Shown: one piece after another, positions 10,173 through 20,735 of the stretch | How positions within the stretch are numbered: position 1 is the first letter of the stretch | Layout: each line of letters opens with the position of its first letter | Assembly: GCA_002205965.3 (NCBI GenBank) | Contig: NADL03000153.1 | Span: 1-64,000 of the forward strand | Length of the DNA: 64,000 nt | Direction: 5' to 3' | Source: Kappaphycus alvarezii | Lineage: Eukaryota; Rhodophyta; Florideophyceae; Gigartinales; Solieriaceae | Notes under the pieces: model-generated | What the model saw: only the letters and a program-made list of their open reading frames with translations | What the model was told of the DNA's origin: nothing | Database searches by the model: none | Program-made: the position numbers and the translations under genes

Positions 10173-10940
10173 GTCTTTCTTCGCAAGTGGTGTGAGTGGG
10201 GCTCCAGCAATCCACGGGCGAGGGCAGTAGGAGCTTTTCCGGAAGCCAGGACGTTCAGAAGTTCTGTTAATGAATCCAAGAATTTCCCCTGCGAGGAAGA
10301 TGTGGGTGTCCGTAGAAGCTCTTCGACGTGAGAGGGGCGAAGTCCGGATCCCCCCGGGGCTGAACCGGGTTTGAAAGAGCGAACTGCCCGCAAAACCTCA
10401 TCCTTTGTGATCGCTGAGATATCGGGGGTGCGGAAGGCGGTTCAAAGTGTTCCTCATCCTCCCGGGAAGATTGAGGATGTTTAGCTCGGAGGGCGTCAGA
10501 CACCGATTTAGTGGCCGGTAACACCCCTAGAGATCCTAATGCCTGTGCAGCTTTCCCATATGCTCCTTCGCGGGCGAGTCTCATGGCACGACGATGTTGG
10601 CCTGTTTCTGTTCCTGGGGCGTTAAAGTTCGTTTTGTTCGGGAGGTCGCTTGTTGAAGTGCGTTCTGCCATAAGGTTTGGAACTGTCCTGCATTCCACAA
10701 TTCGAGCCGTTCTCTGATTAAGTCACTGGTTGATTGGACTTGCGTTTCGACGTTCGAACCGGTAGTACCTGAGGAAGGTGAAGTATTGGAAAGCATCACT
10801 GAAGGGAAAAGAAAAACTTTAGAGAGCTTCTCTTCCGCATCATTATGTCCGTGTGCACAAGCCCACGCTGCGTCATGCATGGCGACCGACAGGGAGTCAC
10901 TCAGTGCTGATCGGAATCGTGTAGGGATATGAGACAACAC
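10169..10940 (-). pseudogene. Family A pre-RT region of E2
   Basis: Overlapping frames 10581-10940, 10267-10698 and 10169-10393 together span the region between the zinc fingers and RT. Conserved blocks shared with E1 and E3 are AREGAYGKAAQALGSLGVLP, LRAKHPQ and FKPGSAPGGSGLRP. The frame changes twice. Confidence 0.75.
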
Positions 10941-11108
10941 AGGAATGTGGGTCGTAAAGATGTCCTCATGGCGGGGCAGGGGTTGTGCGTGGAGCGGAGC
11001 ATGCCCTGGTGAGGGTTGCTGATCTGACGCGTGTCCAGTCGTGTGTGCGGGTCGCGGCGGTTGATCGTCGGCGATCGGGCGTGGGACCGGGACCGAAGAC
11101 TGGCGGGT

Positions 11109-11468
11109 TCATCCGCCTGCAACTGCGACTTGTGCAACGGAGCGTACTGCCTTGGCCTTGTGTCTACGGTACACTGAGGGCAGCGGACGTACGAGAACGA
11201 GTACAGTCCTTGCGGATCCGGACCGTGTACTTGTGGAGCCGAGGTATTTGTGATGACAGGCACAGTACCAGTATCCGATTTGAGCTAGACTTTTCTGCAG
11301 TTTGTGGATCTCATGGCAGCGGGGCGGACCGTGTCGGGATTGTGGCGTGTGCGTCGTGCGCAGATGGGCCAGCAAGTTTGCGACAGTCTGGAGTTGCGGC
11401 TGGGGCCTGCTGCAGAGGATACATTGACCGGGAGTAGGTAGTTCCCGGGTGGGTTGGGGCCTTTTCAA
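11109..11468 (-). CDS. Family A N-terminal C2H2 zinc-finger frame
   Basis: A 119-codon frame whose start encodes CILCSRP...NLLAHLRTTH, a C-x2-C...H-x4-H finger of the kind non-LTR proteins use to contact target DNA. A second Cys/His group (YWYCACHHKYLG) follows. It lies at the 5' end of E2, in frame with its ATG at 11468. The zinc-finger identification rests on spacing only. Confidence 0.65.
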   Translation of the reverse strand: MKRPQPTRELPTPGQCILCSRPQPQLQTVANLLAHLRTTHTPQSRHGPPRCHEIHKLQKSLAQIGYWYCACHHKYLGSTSTRSGSARTVLVLVRPLPSVYRRHKAKAVRSVAQVAVAGG

Positions 11469-11502
11469 GTGCGTGTTGAGAGCCAGTAAATGCCGTTGTC
11501 AC

Positions 11503-12790
11503 TCGAAGGCCGATGTTCGAGAGTAAAAGTATTCTTCTTGCCTACGGCCTGTGCCATGATGCTGTAAGCGCGAACAGTCCACTAGTGACAATTTTCCAAT
11601 CCCGTGAGGTCCTAGAACAATGCACTCTACTAAGCGATTGGACCTATTACTGTACAGTACTGTACAGTGTGCCAATCCTCGGGACTTCCTGTCCTGTACG
11701 GTCGGTATGCACTTCAGACCTCCTTGTTCAAAACTGTAATTGTCACCCGTGCTTCACTGTCAGTTGATACAGCAATGCAATCAATCCGGTGCGGCGGAAT
11801 TTGACCGTTTGGAATTTTGAAATTTTGTCCTCGTCAGCGGAGGAGACGGGAGCCTGCGGGATAGCCGATGGGCGATGCGATGAAGAAAGCGCGGTCGGGG
11901 TGTCGATGTTCTAAGCGATCGCCTTGGCAAAGAGAAGCAGGGGGGGTGGGCGCCGGGCATCGAAGTCCACTTGACTTGGATGGTACGAGAAGAAGTAAAA
12001 CGAAAGTGAGAGTAGCGTGATAACCAAATGAAAGTGGCGGAAAGAGAATGTCAGTGAGAAAACAAAGGAGATCGCGCGTGCAAGGACGGCCTGCTGAATC
12101 TCATATATTTAAGTATTGCCTTCAATGGAAGTTTTTCATGCTACCACTTCTGGATTGAATATTTTATTAGAATTTTAAGGGCCCTAAAAGGATTTTTTTA
12201 TTTGGTGGTAAATTCATACATTTTCCACCAACTACGTACAGATATTGTTTAAAAATTAAAGGTATTCATGAGCTTATAATAATAATTGTAAGTGCCAAGT
12301 GTTCCAATCTATATTCCTCCCTTACGGTTCCTAAATTTTGAAAATACGAGGCTTAGATCTCTGTGCAATGATACAAATGTACAGTATACCGAGAATCACG
12401 AGGGATTATAGAATCCACGCTTAGAATTGGGTAAGAACGGAATATCTTTTGCTAGCTGACATTAATTTTATATTGTGTACCTCCAAGTGCTTTGTAATTG
12501 TAAAAACATGAATTGATAACAAGTTTTCTAATTTGGGGTACGTAATACGCGTTCCCGCTCCCAAAGCCCCCAATTTCCAAAACTTTAAAATCTAGCGGTG
12601 ATTACAGCCAATTTCGTTCTGGGTGTATTTTCGATTTCTTACTAAACTTCGACATTAATTCTGCATCTCAGATCTCGTTGATTGTTTTTTGTCCTTATTT
12701 CCGATTCAATGGTACTAATGAATTAAAAAGACTATAACCGTGATGAGGATAGTTGTTCAGCGCAAACGTGTGTTAACGGGAAGAGTACCA
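11503..12790. other. Unassigned sequence
   Basis: No convincing gene. The part from 11640 to 11680 contains overlapping CTGTACAG palindromes. From about 12100 the sequence becomes AT-rich. Confidence 0.4.
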
Positions 12791-12796
12791 ATAAAT

Positions 12797-12965
12797 ATTG
12801 ACATAACATCTTTCGTTTCAAATGAAGTGAAAAGGAGGTTATGACCATTCAATACTGTTCTATAGCACCAATGCTAGCCGATCTAATGACGAAGATAGAT
12901 TATGGGCGAATATTTCGTCACCACGCAAACAGCTTGGAGGGTAGCGTGACTACTGCGTGCTTTAC
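12797..12965 (+). pseudogene. Ty1/Copia RNase H C-terminal relic
   Basis: The short conserved end of Copia RNase H is visible. An IDI-like block followed by FVSNEVKR occurs near 12797-12838, then after a one-base frame change IQYCSIAPMLADLMTK, matching the family signature of a Tyr-Cys pair followed by a Met-Leu-Ala-Asp...Thr-Lys block. The rest of the polyprotein and any LTR are absent. The 150-codon frame 12841-13293 continues into unrelated GC-rich sequence. Confidence 0.75.
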
Positions 12966-13920
12966 TTTCAGAATGAGGCAATATCTGGTTCGGTCTCCCT
13001 TAAACCCTTTTCCTTTCCCTCCTAGACTGCCCTTCTCCAACCTTCATTCTGCCACGCTCGGCGGCTGCGCCGCATTACGCGCGGGCGCCGGGCACTCGAG
13101 TCTTCTCGCGTCCTGCGGATCGCGCACTTACATCTACGGGGCTCTAGTTGCATCGGCTAAGGATATGTCCTTCTCAAGTGGCGTTTTCACTCGCGCCAGG
13201 AAGGCTCTCACCCTCGATCAAGTACCGCAACGCTCAGTGCACCCTGACGCACTCAACCCTGGCGGTTCTCCTGCCAGCATGGAGGGTTCCTGAGCCAAAT
13301 GGTCCTGCTGGTCGTACCCAAGGCCGTTCTTCTCGAGCACTTGTCTTCGTCGCCGTCGCTTTCTGTAAGTATCCGCTTACAGCGGAAGTTTTTCAAGCGA
13401 TTACACCCATGGCTCGCCACGTTTGTGATTGTGGATTTTTTTCTTCCCCCCTTTTGACGGGCATCGCACTACTGGCACATCGCACAAGACGGCACTTTGC
13501 TCCTCTTCACTTGGCCATTAACGCTCTCAATGTTCCGCGTCTACCTAACCCCTCACACCGTCAAAAATAAGTAACGAGCAGCCCCTATCTTCTCAGGAAG
13601 CCGCCCCTATCACATTCAACCCCGAAGTCGCCTATGGGCAGGCGTACACTAGGCGCGCGGGCGAGGCTATTTCGAGCACGGAGACGACCACCGGTTTGCC
13701 TCTGCAGGGTCCGCATGGAACTGAGCGCCTGTAGGTGCCGGTTAGCCGGATGGATCAGTCTCACTCTAATTCTGTGGAAGGCCACGACGTTAATAGCGAC
13801 GTCGCCGACCCATTAGAGCCAGATTCGATGAGGACGAGGATCAGTAGGTGTTGGACTTACGCGGAAGTTGTGACATTGCAAGACCGTACCTTACCATACC
13901 AATGTTATCCGGGATTACAG
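12966..13920. other. GC-rich open-frame region, unassigned
   Basis: Open frames of 140-150 codons on the plus strand (12841-13293 and 13148-13570) and shorter ones on both strands. The composition (Ser, Arg, Ala, Pro) is what GC-rich noncoding DNA gives in translation, and I see no motif. Possibly further transposon debris. Confidence 0.3.
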
Positions 13921-13965
13921 CCGACCTTATTTTTCAATCATTAAAACACCCAAAGTTTTTCCCCT
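13921..13965 (+). repeat. Non-LTR 3'-terminal box
   Basis: CCGACCTTATTTTTCAATCA, then TTAAAACACCCAAAG and TTTTTCCCC. It lies at the edge of the AT-rich block and is isolated from any element body. 13966-14600 holds no assignable gene. Confidence 0.7.
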
Positions 13966-14616
13966 TTCAGAATTGATATAGATATCCAGTGCGACATTTG
14001 TTAAGGGAGTCAACATAAGAATGCGTTAAGGAGAGGTAAGTTTGTACTATACATTAGTAACTCAAGGTTTTGTATGGAAATAGTTATCTTGATATGACGG
14101 AAATAACCAGTGGAGCAAATCCTTATCCCGGTGGTGCTATTTGTAACAACAGATGGGCAATAAAGCTAGAGATGGGATAGGAAAGTTGGTAGAGTGGTTG
14201 ATTAGTGGTTGTTCCGTACCTCTTTTATACTCTCTGTTGCACTTCACTCTCTCTTAAGTATCCTAGGCTAGGCTTCCTTTCCGTTCGGCTCGGGCCTCCT
14301 TTAACTTTTGAGCTGAAGCCCTTGGTCAATTCGCCTCGGTAAAAACTGTGGTTTATAGTTTCTACAGTAGCTAATTCCCAACGGGAAATGTAAGCCACAC
14401 TGCTATGAATTCTCAAAGCACCAAAGTATCGAAATTAGGTTTCAACTACACTCCATTCATAACTCAACTGATATAGTTACAGAACGCTAACGATCGCGCA
14501 CCGCTACAGAGTACCATGCATAGGAGAGCTTTCTGTTCTATGCATCACCGTCGCCTAAGACCAGGTCACCCAACGCCTTTCGAGCCAATTTCCACTTCTT
14601 TGTTTCACATAGAAAC

Positions 14617-14847
14617 TTGATTACCTTCTACGAGATGCTTACCTTGGACTTTTCCCCCAGTTTGCATTTTGATACTCCCGGCCCCAGTATGTTGTATGTG
14701 TATTCTGAAAAATTATTCAACCTAAGCAAACAGGAATTGATTGTGCAGGTACACTGTAAAACTATCATTTCAGCATCGAGTATGGAAATACTCTACGGTG
14801 TTGAAGTTCTTTTTTGGATAGCTAAAATTTCTCACCAAAGGGACTAA
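14617..14847 (+). CDS. Hypothetical 76-codon frame in repeat unit 1
   Basis: Open frame with ordinary amino-acid composition in otherwise stop-rich AT sequence. The aligned stretch of unit 2 (about 19180-19400) has several stops. No family recognised. Confidence 0.25.
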   Translation: MITFYEMLTLDFSPSLHFDTPGPSMLYVYSEKLFNLSKQELIVQVHCKTIISASSMEILYGVEVLFWIAKISHQRD

Positions 14848-15098
14848 GTATAGTTTTGTATTTAAAGAAGTGTTGCGGGTTATTTTTGTTTCAGGCGTAG
14901 TTTAGGAAAACATACAAGCTGTATTCTTTGATGTTCCATTTCTATTTAGATTCTCTGATATATCTTAGACGGTTTTTGTAATAAACCAAAGGCCTCTTGA
15001 CATTCTAAATAGTTTGGAAGTTATTATTGTTGGCAAAATGATTATTTTTCAGTACCGTGCTAAATTATCCATTTGTAGTTAGTTTTGTTTGTTTTTGA

Positions 15099-15383
15099 AT
15101 GGTAGATAAATCAATACACTTTGAGATCGTTGAAGAGTGTAACACAGACTCAAAACTAGACAATTATTATCTCTCTGCCTTTTCCTCGGGACCGGTTTTT
15201 ATCAGCCAATTATTGAGTAATTCAAAAGGGATTATTTCTTTTGCGATTCCTTCGATGATCCAAGAAAAAGTTAACTTTATAGAGCTGAGAATTGATGTTT
15301 ATCTAAAAATATTTTGGTTTATGCATCAACTTCTGAAAAATTCCGACGAATTGTTCACGAAAGCAGACCCTGTTTATTTGTAA
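15099..15383 (+). CDS. Hypothetical 94-codon frame in repeat unit 1
   Basis: A mixed-composition frame rich in Phe, Ile, Ser and Leu, long for the local AT content. In unit 2 (about 19665-19950) the aligned DNA still shows the NYYYLS reading but is interrupted by stops and indels. It may be one exon of an old gene or of a DNA transposon or virus relic. No domain recognised. Confidence 0.35.
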   Translation: MVDKSIHFEIVEECNTDSKLDNYYLSAFSSGPVFISQLLSNSKGIISFAIPSMIQEKVNFIELRIDVYLKIFWFMHQLLKNSDELFTKADPVYL

Positions 15384-16190
15384 ACTTTTAGGATCTTTTT
15401 ATTTTAACATTTTCACACCATTAACGCTTTTCAGGTGTTTTTCTGCATTTTTAGTCGATAAAAAAGGTTACAGCCTTCAATATCTTCGAAATCACAAGCG
15501 CCGCTCGTTGTCTGAAAACTAGCCGAGGCGATACTATTTCAGCAAAAGGTTTTTTGAAATGAAATATTTTGCTGGAATAACATCGTTAATCACCACACTA
15601 GTATTAAATGATACTTTTCTCAGAACTTGAGGTTTAGGTGCAATTATTGATACCTATTGGAACTGGTTTCTTAAAATATTTCTCTTACGTTTTCTTATTT
15701 GAGAAGGCATGCCAACTTTGGAGTTCTCAAGGATATATAAGAATGGATAATTTTAACATTTAAAGTCACTCCTACATTTTTATTTTATTTGGTAATGGAG
15801 TTTACGACGAATAAGTACTTTTAAAATCAGTTTGCTATCAAGTACGCCTCAATTTTGGCTTCCTCAGTTTTAGTTTTCTATCCAATTCTACACAGATTCA
15901 AAAATTTGTGAGAAGTAAGTAATTTTGGGCTTCCTCAGCACTTATAAAATTTAGAGAAATTTCTTCAGTCCTAAAAGAAAGCAATCACTTAAGACTTGGA
16001 TGGATATTTTCGAAACATGTTTTGAAAAAACAAAGAACAAAATTATGAAATTCAATTACACTTAAACTTTTTTTGAGCTATCTTTCTTTGCTATATTTTA
16101 AAAAGTTAAAAAATCTAATATTGAAATTTTTCCTGGGTTAAAGCCTAATTCTATGAAGTCTCAGTCAGATATATCGGAGTGCTTGCAAAA

Positions 16191-19159
16191 CATAATTGGA
16201 ACCTAATTGAATGAAGATTAATGAATGCATCTTTGAAATAGAAAGGGTGCCAGTTATACATATACTGAGAGGTTCAGAATTTTACTGCTATCAACATGAC
16301 CGAAAAAAGCAACGACATCGTGGATGAATTTCTTTTACCGTTCAGTGAAATAAAATCATCATTGCGGATCTTTTTCGAGGAGATTGCTGAACTTGAGCTG
16401 TGGATGGGGAAATGGATAAAAGAAATCATGCAGTACCTAGCGAAAGCAATAGAAGTGGAGAATTCCAGTAGCGAAAAATAGCTGTTCAATATCTTTGCGA
16501 TTGAGTAAAAACTGATGTTTCTTTTTTAAAAAATGAGCAGCTTCCAGCGGAACTAAATGCACTGGAGCAGCCTTGTAAGATTTTTTTTATAGTTTCTTCT
16601 TCTACGAAATAAATAATAAATTAAATTCTTCTTTAATTATTAAGCCAATAAAAAAAGTAGCTATCATTAATTACTCAATTCGAAGCTGTTAGTATTGCAG
16701 CAAATAACTTGAATTAATGCAAACTTTGTTTAAAATGTTTCGAATTTTTTTCCATTTTTCTTAGCTATCTTTCTTGCTCTCTTTCAAGATCAATACTTTT
16801 ACAATTTTCGTTTCCGAATCTTGCCTCAGCTCTTAATAATACATATATTTTTCTCTAATCATGATACACAACGTAGAGATATTTTGGTCCAATCTCGAAT
16901 TCATACTGCACATCTTCCTAGAAATCTGGGAAACAGTATAAAACTCTTGATAATCTTGAATATTTTACGCCCTAAACGAAAAAAGAATGATGTATTTTTT
17001 ATATACCTAAATCTCAATAAACAATGAGTAGGAGACAGACTTACCCTTGTTGGTAGGTGTTTCTTCATAAATATTTGCACGGATTAACCATTAATCTCAA
17101 AATTTGCCATTGATGTATTTGCTGGAACCGCTGTGCCCAAATTATTCAACAGAAATTGTACGTTGAGCTTGTTCAGAGAAAATACTGAAGACGCTATATA
17201 AAAGTTGTTTTCCCTTTTGTATTCATAGTCAAACCCATCATATCTATATTTTATCCTGTTAACCATCTGCTTAACTCCTGGATTACTTATAAAGGTGTAT
17301 TGAAATGCTGCTTTGTTCCATGGGCATTTCGATGAATTGATTTTTTTTCGAGAAACGGTATCCGAGAGGAACTATATGATGCGTTCTTTGATCTAAATGT
17401 TCTGTGTCTTTTTGTTCGTTTTATTTTTAACCATAACTAAAAGAACTAAGGTTTGGAAACGAGGTGGCAAAGAGATCCCGGAATGTTACTTGGTTTGCTG
17501 TACTTACAACTACTCTTAAAGGGTTTGAGGAACAGATTCCCATCACAGAAATTCAAAACGCAGCCGCATCACTAAAGTTGCTCATTTTCCTTATGCGCTA
17601 CATTATAAAATAGAAAATAAAAACTTTTCCTCGAATGGAAAGGACGAGTACATCACATATTGGCAATTGAGATATCAATCAGGTAGTTTGAAGTGATATA
17701 ATAGGATCGCCCCAAATGTGTTGAAAAATGATGCCTTGAACTGAAAAAATCGGTAAAGTCAGAAACCATTGAGTCCGAAGTTGTCGGAATGAGAATTATT
17801 ACTCTTTTGAAGTCCATTGGTTGTTTTCCAAATCCATAAATGCTCCTTTCAAACTTTTATTCAGCTCATAGACTTTTTGGAATGGTTCTTCATATGTCGT
17901 TTTCATTCGGTGGTTTTCAAATATCTTCTTCACCTACCAGGGTCTTTTCTTGTTTATACATACAAGAATATTCCGTGTGGGATTTTGATTGCGAGTAAAG
18001 GCTGCTAAAATTTTCATGTCTTCAATTATTACGTAAAAGAGACATTCCGAAAGAAATGCGCACTGGTTTGATGGGATGGAGATTTTTATCTGGATTTTTG
18101 GTATGATGCATTTTCTAAACAAAAATGTGTTTTGGTTTTATATGAATAATTAATAAGGTCACTTTTCTCATACTGTAAGGATCGGAAAATTCTTTCAAAA
18201 TTTTTGTTCCCGCGACCTCTATTCCGCTGCAAATATTTTGGGCATTGAGACATTCATTACTCAGCTTCCTGCAAGATATCTGGAAAACTCTTACTCTCTG
18301 TCTGAATTTCACCGATGTTAAATTGTTGTTATTGCTGACAAAAGAAAATCATTTAGTACATGATCGTTATTTTCTACCAGCAGAATGAGTTAATGAAATA
18401 TTTTGTAATGTCGGCGATGAGAACACCATTTTAACTGCCTAAGAACTTTCCTAATATTTACAGTTTCACATTTTCGACGCCTATTTATCAATTTCTGGAA
18501 GATTGAATATATTTTGGAAGTATTGGGCATTAAAAAAAATGTCTTGATAACTATAGAGGCTATATATCACTGACGTATGAAGTAAAGCTAGATTATTCTA
18601 GAAACTATGAGATTTAGAAACACACCAAATATAATTGGAATAAAAATAATTGCTTCTAAGATTACAAGTTTGAAATATTCTGTAAAATAGCGCTCGATCT
18701 CCCAAGAATGCCTTTCAAAGATATGAAACCATTGAAATAAACAGTACTTCAGTTTGAAGTCCAAAATGGTTCAAGTAGTAATCTTAATAAGGTTGGGAGA
18801 CACCAGAAGTAGGAATGGGTATGAGGTTTAGAGATGATTTCATCAAAATTGTAAACCTTTTTGTAGGGCTAGTATAACTTGACCAAATTATCAGTTTTTT
18901 GCAGTATAAGACAGAAGAAATAAGGATGCTAGGTGATTAATAGATAACATCCTATCCAAAAATACGACGTAGTTCGTAGGAAACAGACGCATCAAGTGAC
19001 ACGAAATGATAGAAAATATGAAAACAGATTACCGAAAAGATGTTTATCTTTAGAAAATTCTTATTAGGAAAGCTATCTGTGATCCGAGCCGGCTTGAAAA
19101 TTGTTTGACACCGAAAAAAATAAAATACTCATCTAATTTATACAAAGACTACAAATAAA
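16191..19159. other. AT-rich sequence between the repeat units
   Basis: No recognisable gene or element. Open frames of about 60 codons occur at 16296-16481 (plus, acidic and helical), 17084-17266 (minus), 17817-18008 (plus) and 18115-18312 (minus). They are near what chance gives. Confidence 0.35.
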
Positions 19160-20735
19160 ACAAAACAAATAAAAGACAAAAAATATTTGGTTTGACGCCT
19201 TTCTTTCTGCGAAAAATATTTAAAATTAACTTTTAGAAAAGATGTTCATATCACATATTGGAAGGTATAAAGTATGAAAACTCAACTGTAGGTAAACAAG
19301 AAATAATTGTATAGGGGTACTGTAAAAGTTACCACCTCATTACACAGCATCGAAAAAATCTACGTTTCACAAAGCCTTTTTCCAGATAAAAGTTCTTCTA
19401 ACTGGAATTAAGCACATATTCGTATTTAGGCAAGCGCTCCTGGCTACAATTTTTTCAGGTCTAGTTTTATCAAACATTGAAATATAGTAAAAAACAAGTT
19501 CATCAAATTTGTCCTAATGTATTTGTACTATTCAAACAGACCCATTAACGTCCTAAATAAATAGAATTTAAGTTATTAATTCTGGTAAACATGGCGATTT
19601 CTTTCCTTGTCGTGCTTGAAAGTTTTTATTTAAACTATATAATCTTCACCATGTACGTTACTGTAAATAGTTGATTACCTATGGCTCTTAAGATCGCTAC
19701 AGACGCGAACGGAGACCCAGGATCAAACTATTATTATCTATCTGTCTGTTTTTCGTAACGAGTATTATTTAAGGTAATTATACAATTATTCACGAAAGCT
19801 TATTTATTTTTAGATTGCGTCTAATATACATGCAACAACATAGCGTTATAGAACTAGAAATATCTACATATCTAAATTTATTCGTATTTAAGCAGATTGT
19901 AAAATATAGAGATGGAGGTTCCACAATGCAGATCCTGTTTACTTTTCAAATCTTGTAGAATATTCTTAGTGCGGAAAGTACCCACTATTACCGTTTGCAG
20001 AATCTCCGCCGGACAAATTTTAGGTGAGAAATAAATTGTAAAGCTTCTAATATTTCCAAGATCACAAACTAGCGCCGTATGAACAGTAGCCAAAGTGACG
20101 GTATTTTATGAAAAGATTTTTTGAATTAAAAGACTTTTTTAAAATAACATCGATGATCAATGCACTATTATTAAATGCCTCTGTTCCCATAGTCTAGAGA
20201 ACCAGATGCATTTGATGATCTTTATTGGAACAGAAAACTGTTCCGGAGCTTCCCTTCACTTTTCCTCTTTTGAGCAGGCATGTTGAGATTGAACTTCTCA
20301 GCTATGTAAGAAGTTATATTTAAGAAGGAATAATTTAAACAGTGAAAGTCAGTTTTGCCATGTTTTCATATTGCATAATGCGGTTTGCGGTTTGCTATGT
20401 ATGAAGTACTTATAAAATCAGTTTGCTACTAAGTACGCCCCAGGTGTAATTTACGCTTTTCATAACTCCTAGTCGCTACTTTGAAATCCACCCAAGACAA
20501 GATAGTACCGAACTTTTGAATAATTCTATAATTCAATCTATAATTAGCTTTAAAAAAGAGCTAATAAAAGAACTATGTTCTCTGTAGTGGTTGTAGAAAT
20601 CCTTTTCAACGAAATATGAACACCGGCAAACAAGCATCACACTATGTATTCTTTTCTAGATGTTGTGTCGTTGTTTTTCAACCGTAATGGGTTATAATAT
20701 CCAACAGGGCTGAGTCAGATTTAATGCAAGCATTT
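19160..20735 (+). repeat. Ancient direct repeat, unit 2
   Basis: Partner of 14600-16190, more strongly interrupted by stops. The best matching stretch runs from about 20130 to 20430. Confidence 0.6.

Larger units (their letters stand above)
7997..11502 (-). mobile_element. Family A non-LTR retrotransposon E2, near full length
   Basis: Read right to left, the element has a C2H2 zinc-finger N-terminus (11468-11109), linker and pre-RT (about 10940-10170), RT (10172-9600), thumb, CCHC plus restriction-like endonuclease (to 8430), a C-terminal tail (8468-8130) and a 3' UTR ending CACAGTAAATTAACC plus a C-run at 7997. Domain order is that of early-branching non-LTR elements with a single ORF and an endonuclease C-terminal to the RT. 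At least five frame changes show it is inactive. The 5' boundary is approximate, and no TSD was found. Confidence 0.85.
14600..16190 (+). repeat. Ancient direct repeat, unit 1
   Basis: Diverged but collinear with 19160-20735. Matching pairs include 14740/19296 (TGCAGGTACACTGTAAAA versus TATAGGGGTACTGTAAAA), 15161/19728 (ATTATTATCT), 15588/20142 (AACATCG...ATCA), 15828/20418 (TCAGTTTGCTA) and 16165/20717 (GTCAGAT). The offset stays between about 4550 and 4590 bp, which argues for one old segmental duplication rather than chance. Confidence 0.65.

Noticed and set aside
12966-13570. GC-rich plus-strand frames as a host gene
   Set aside because: Frames overlap in more than one phase, composition is that of translated GC-rich DNA, and no domain is visible.
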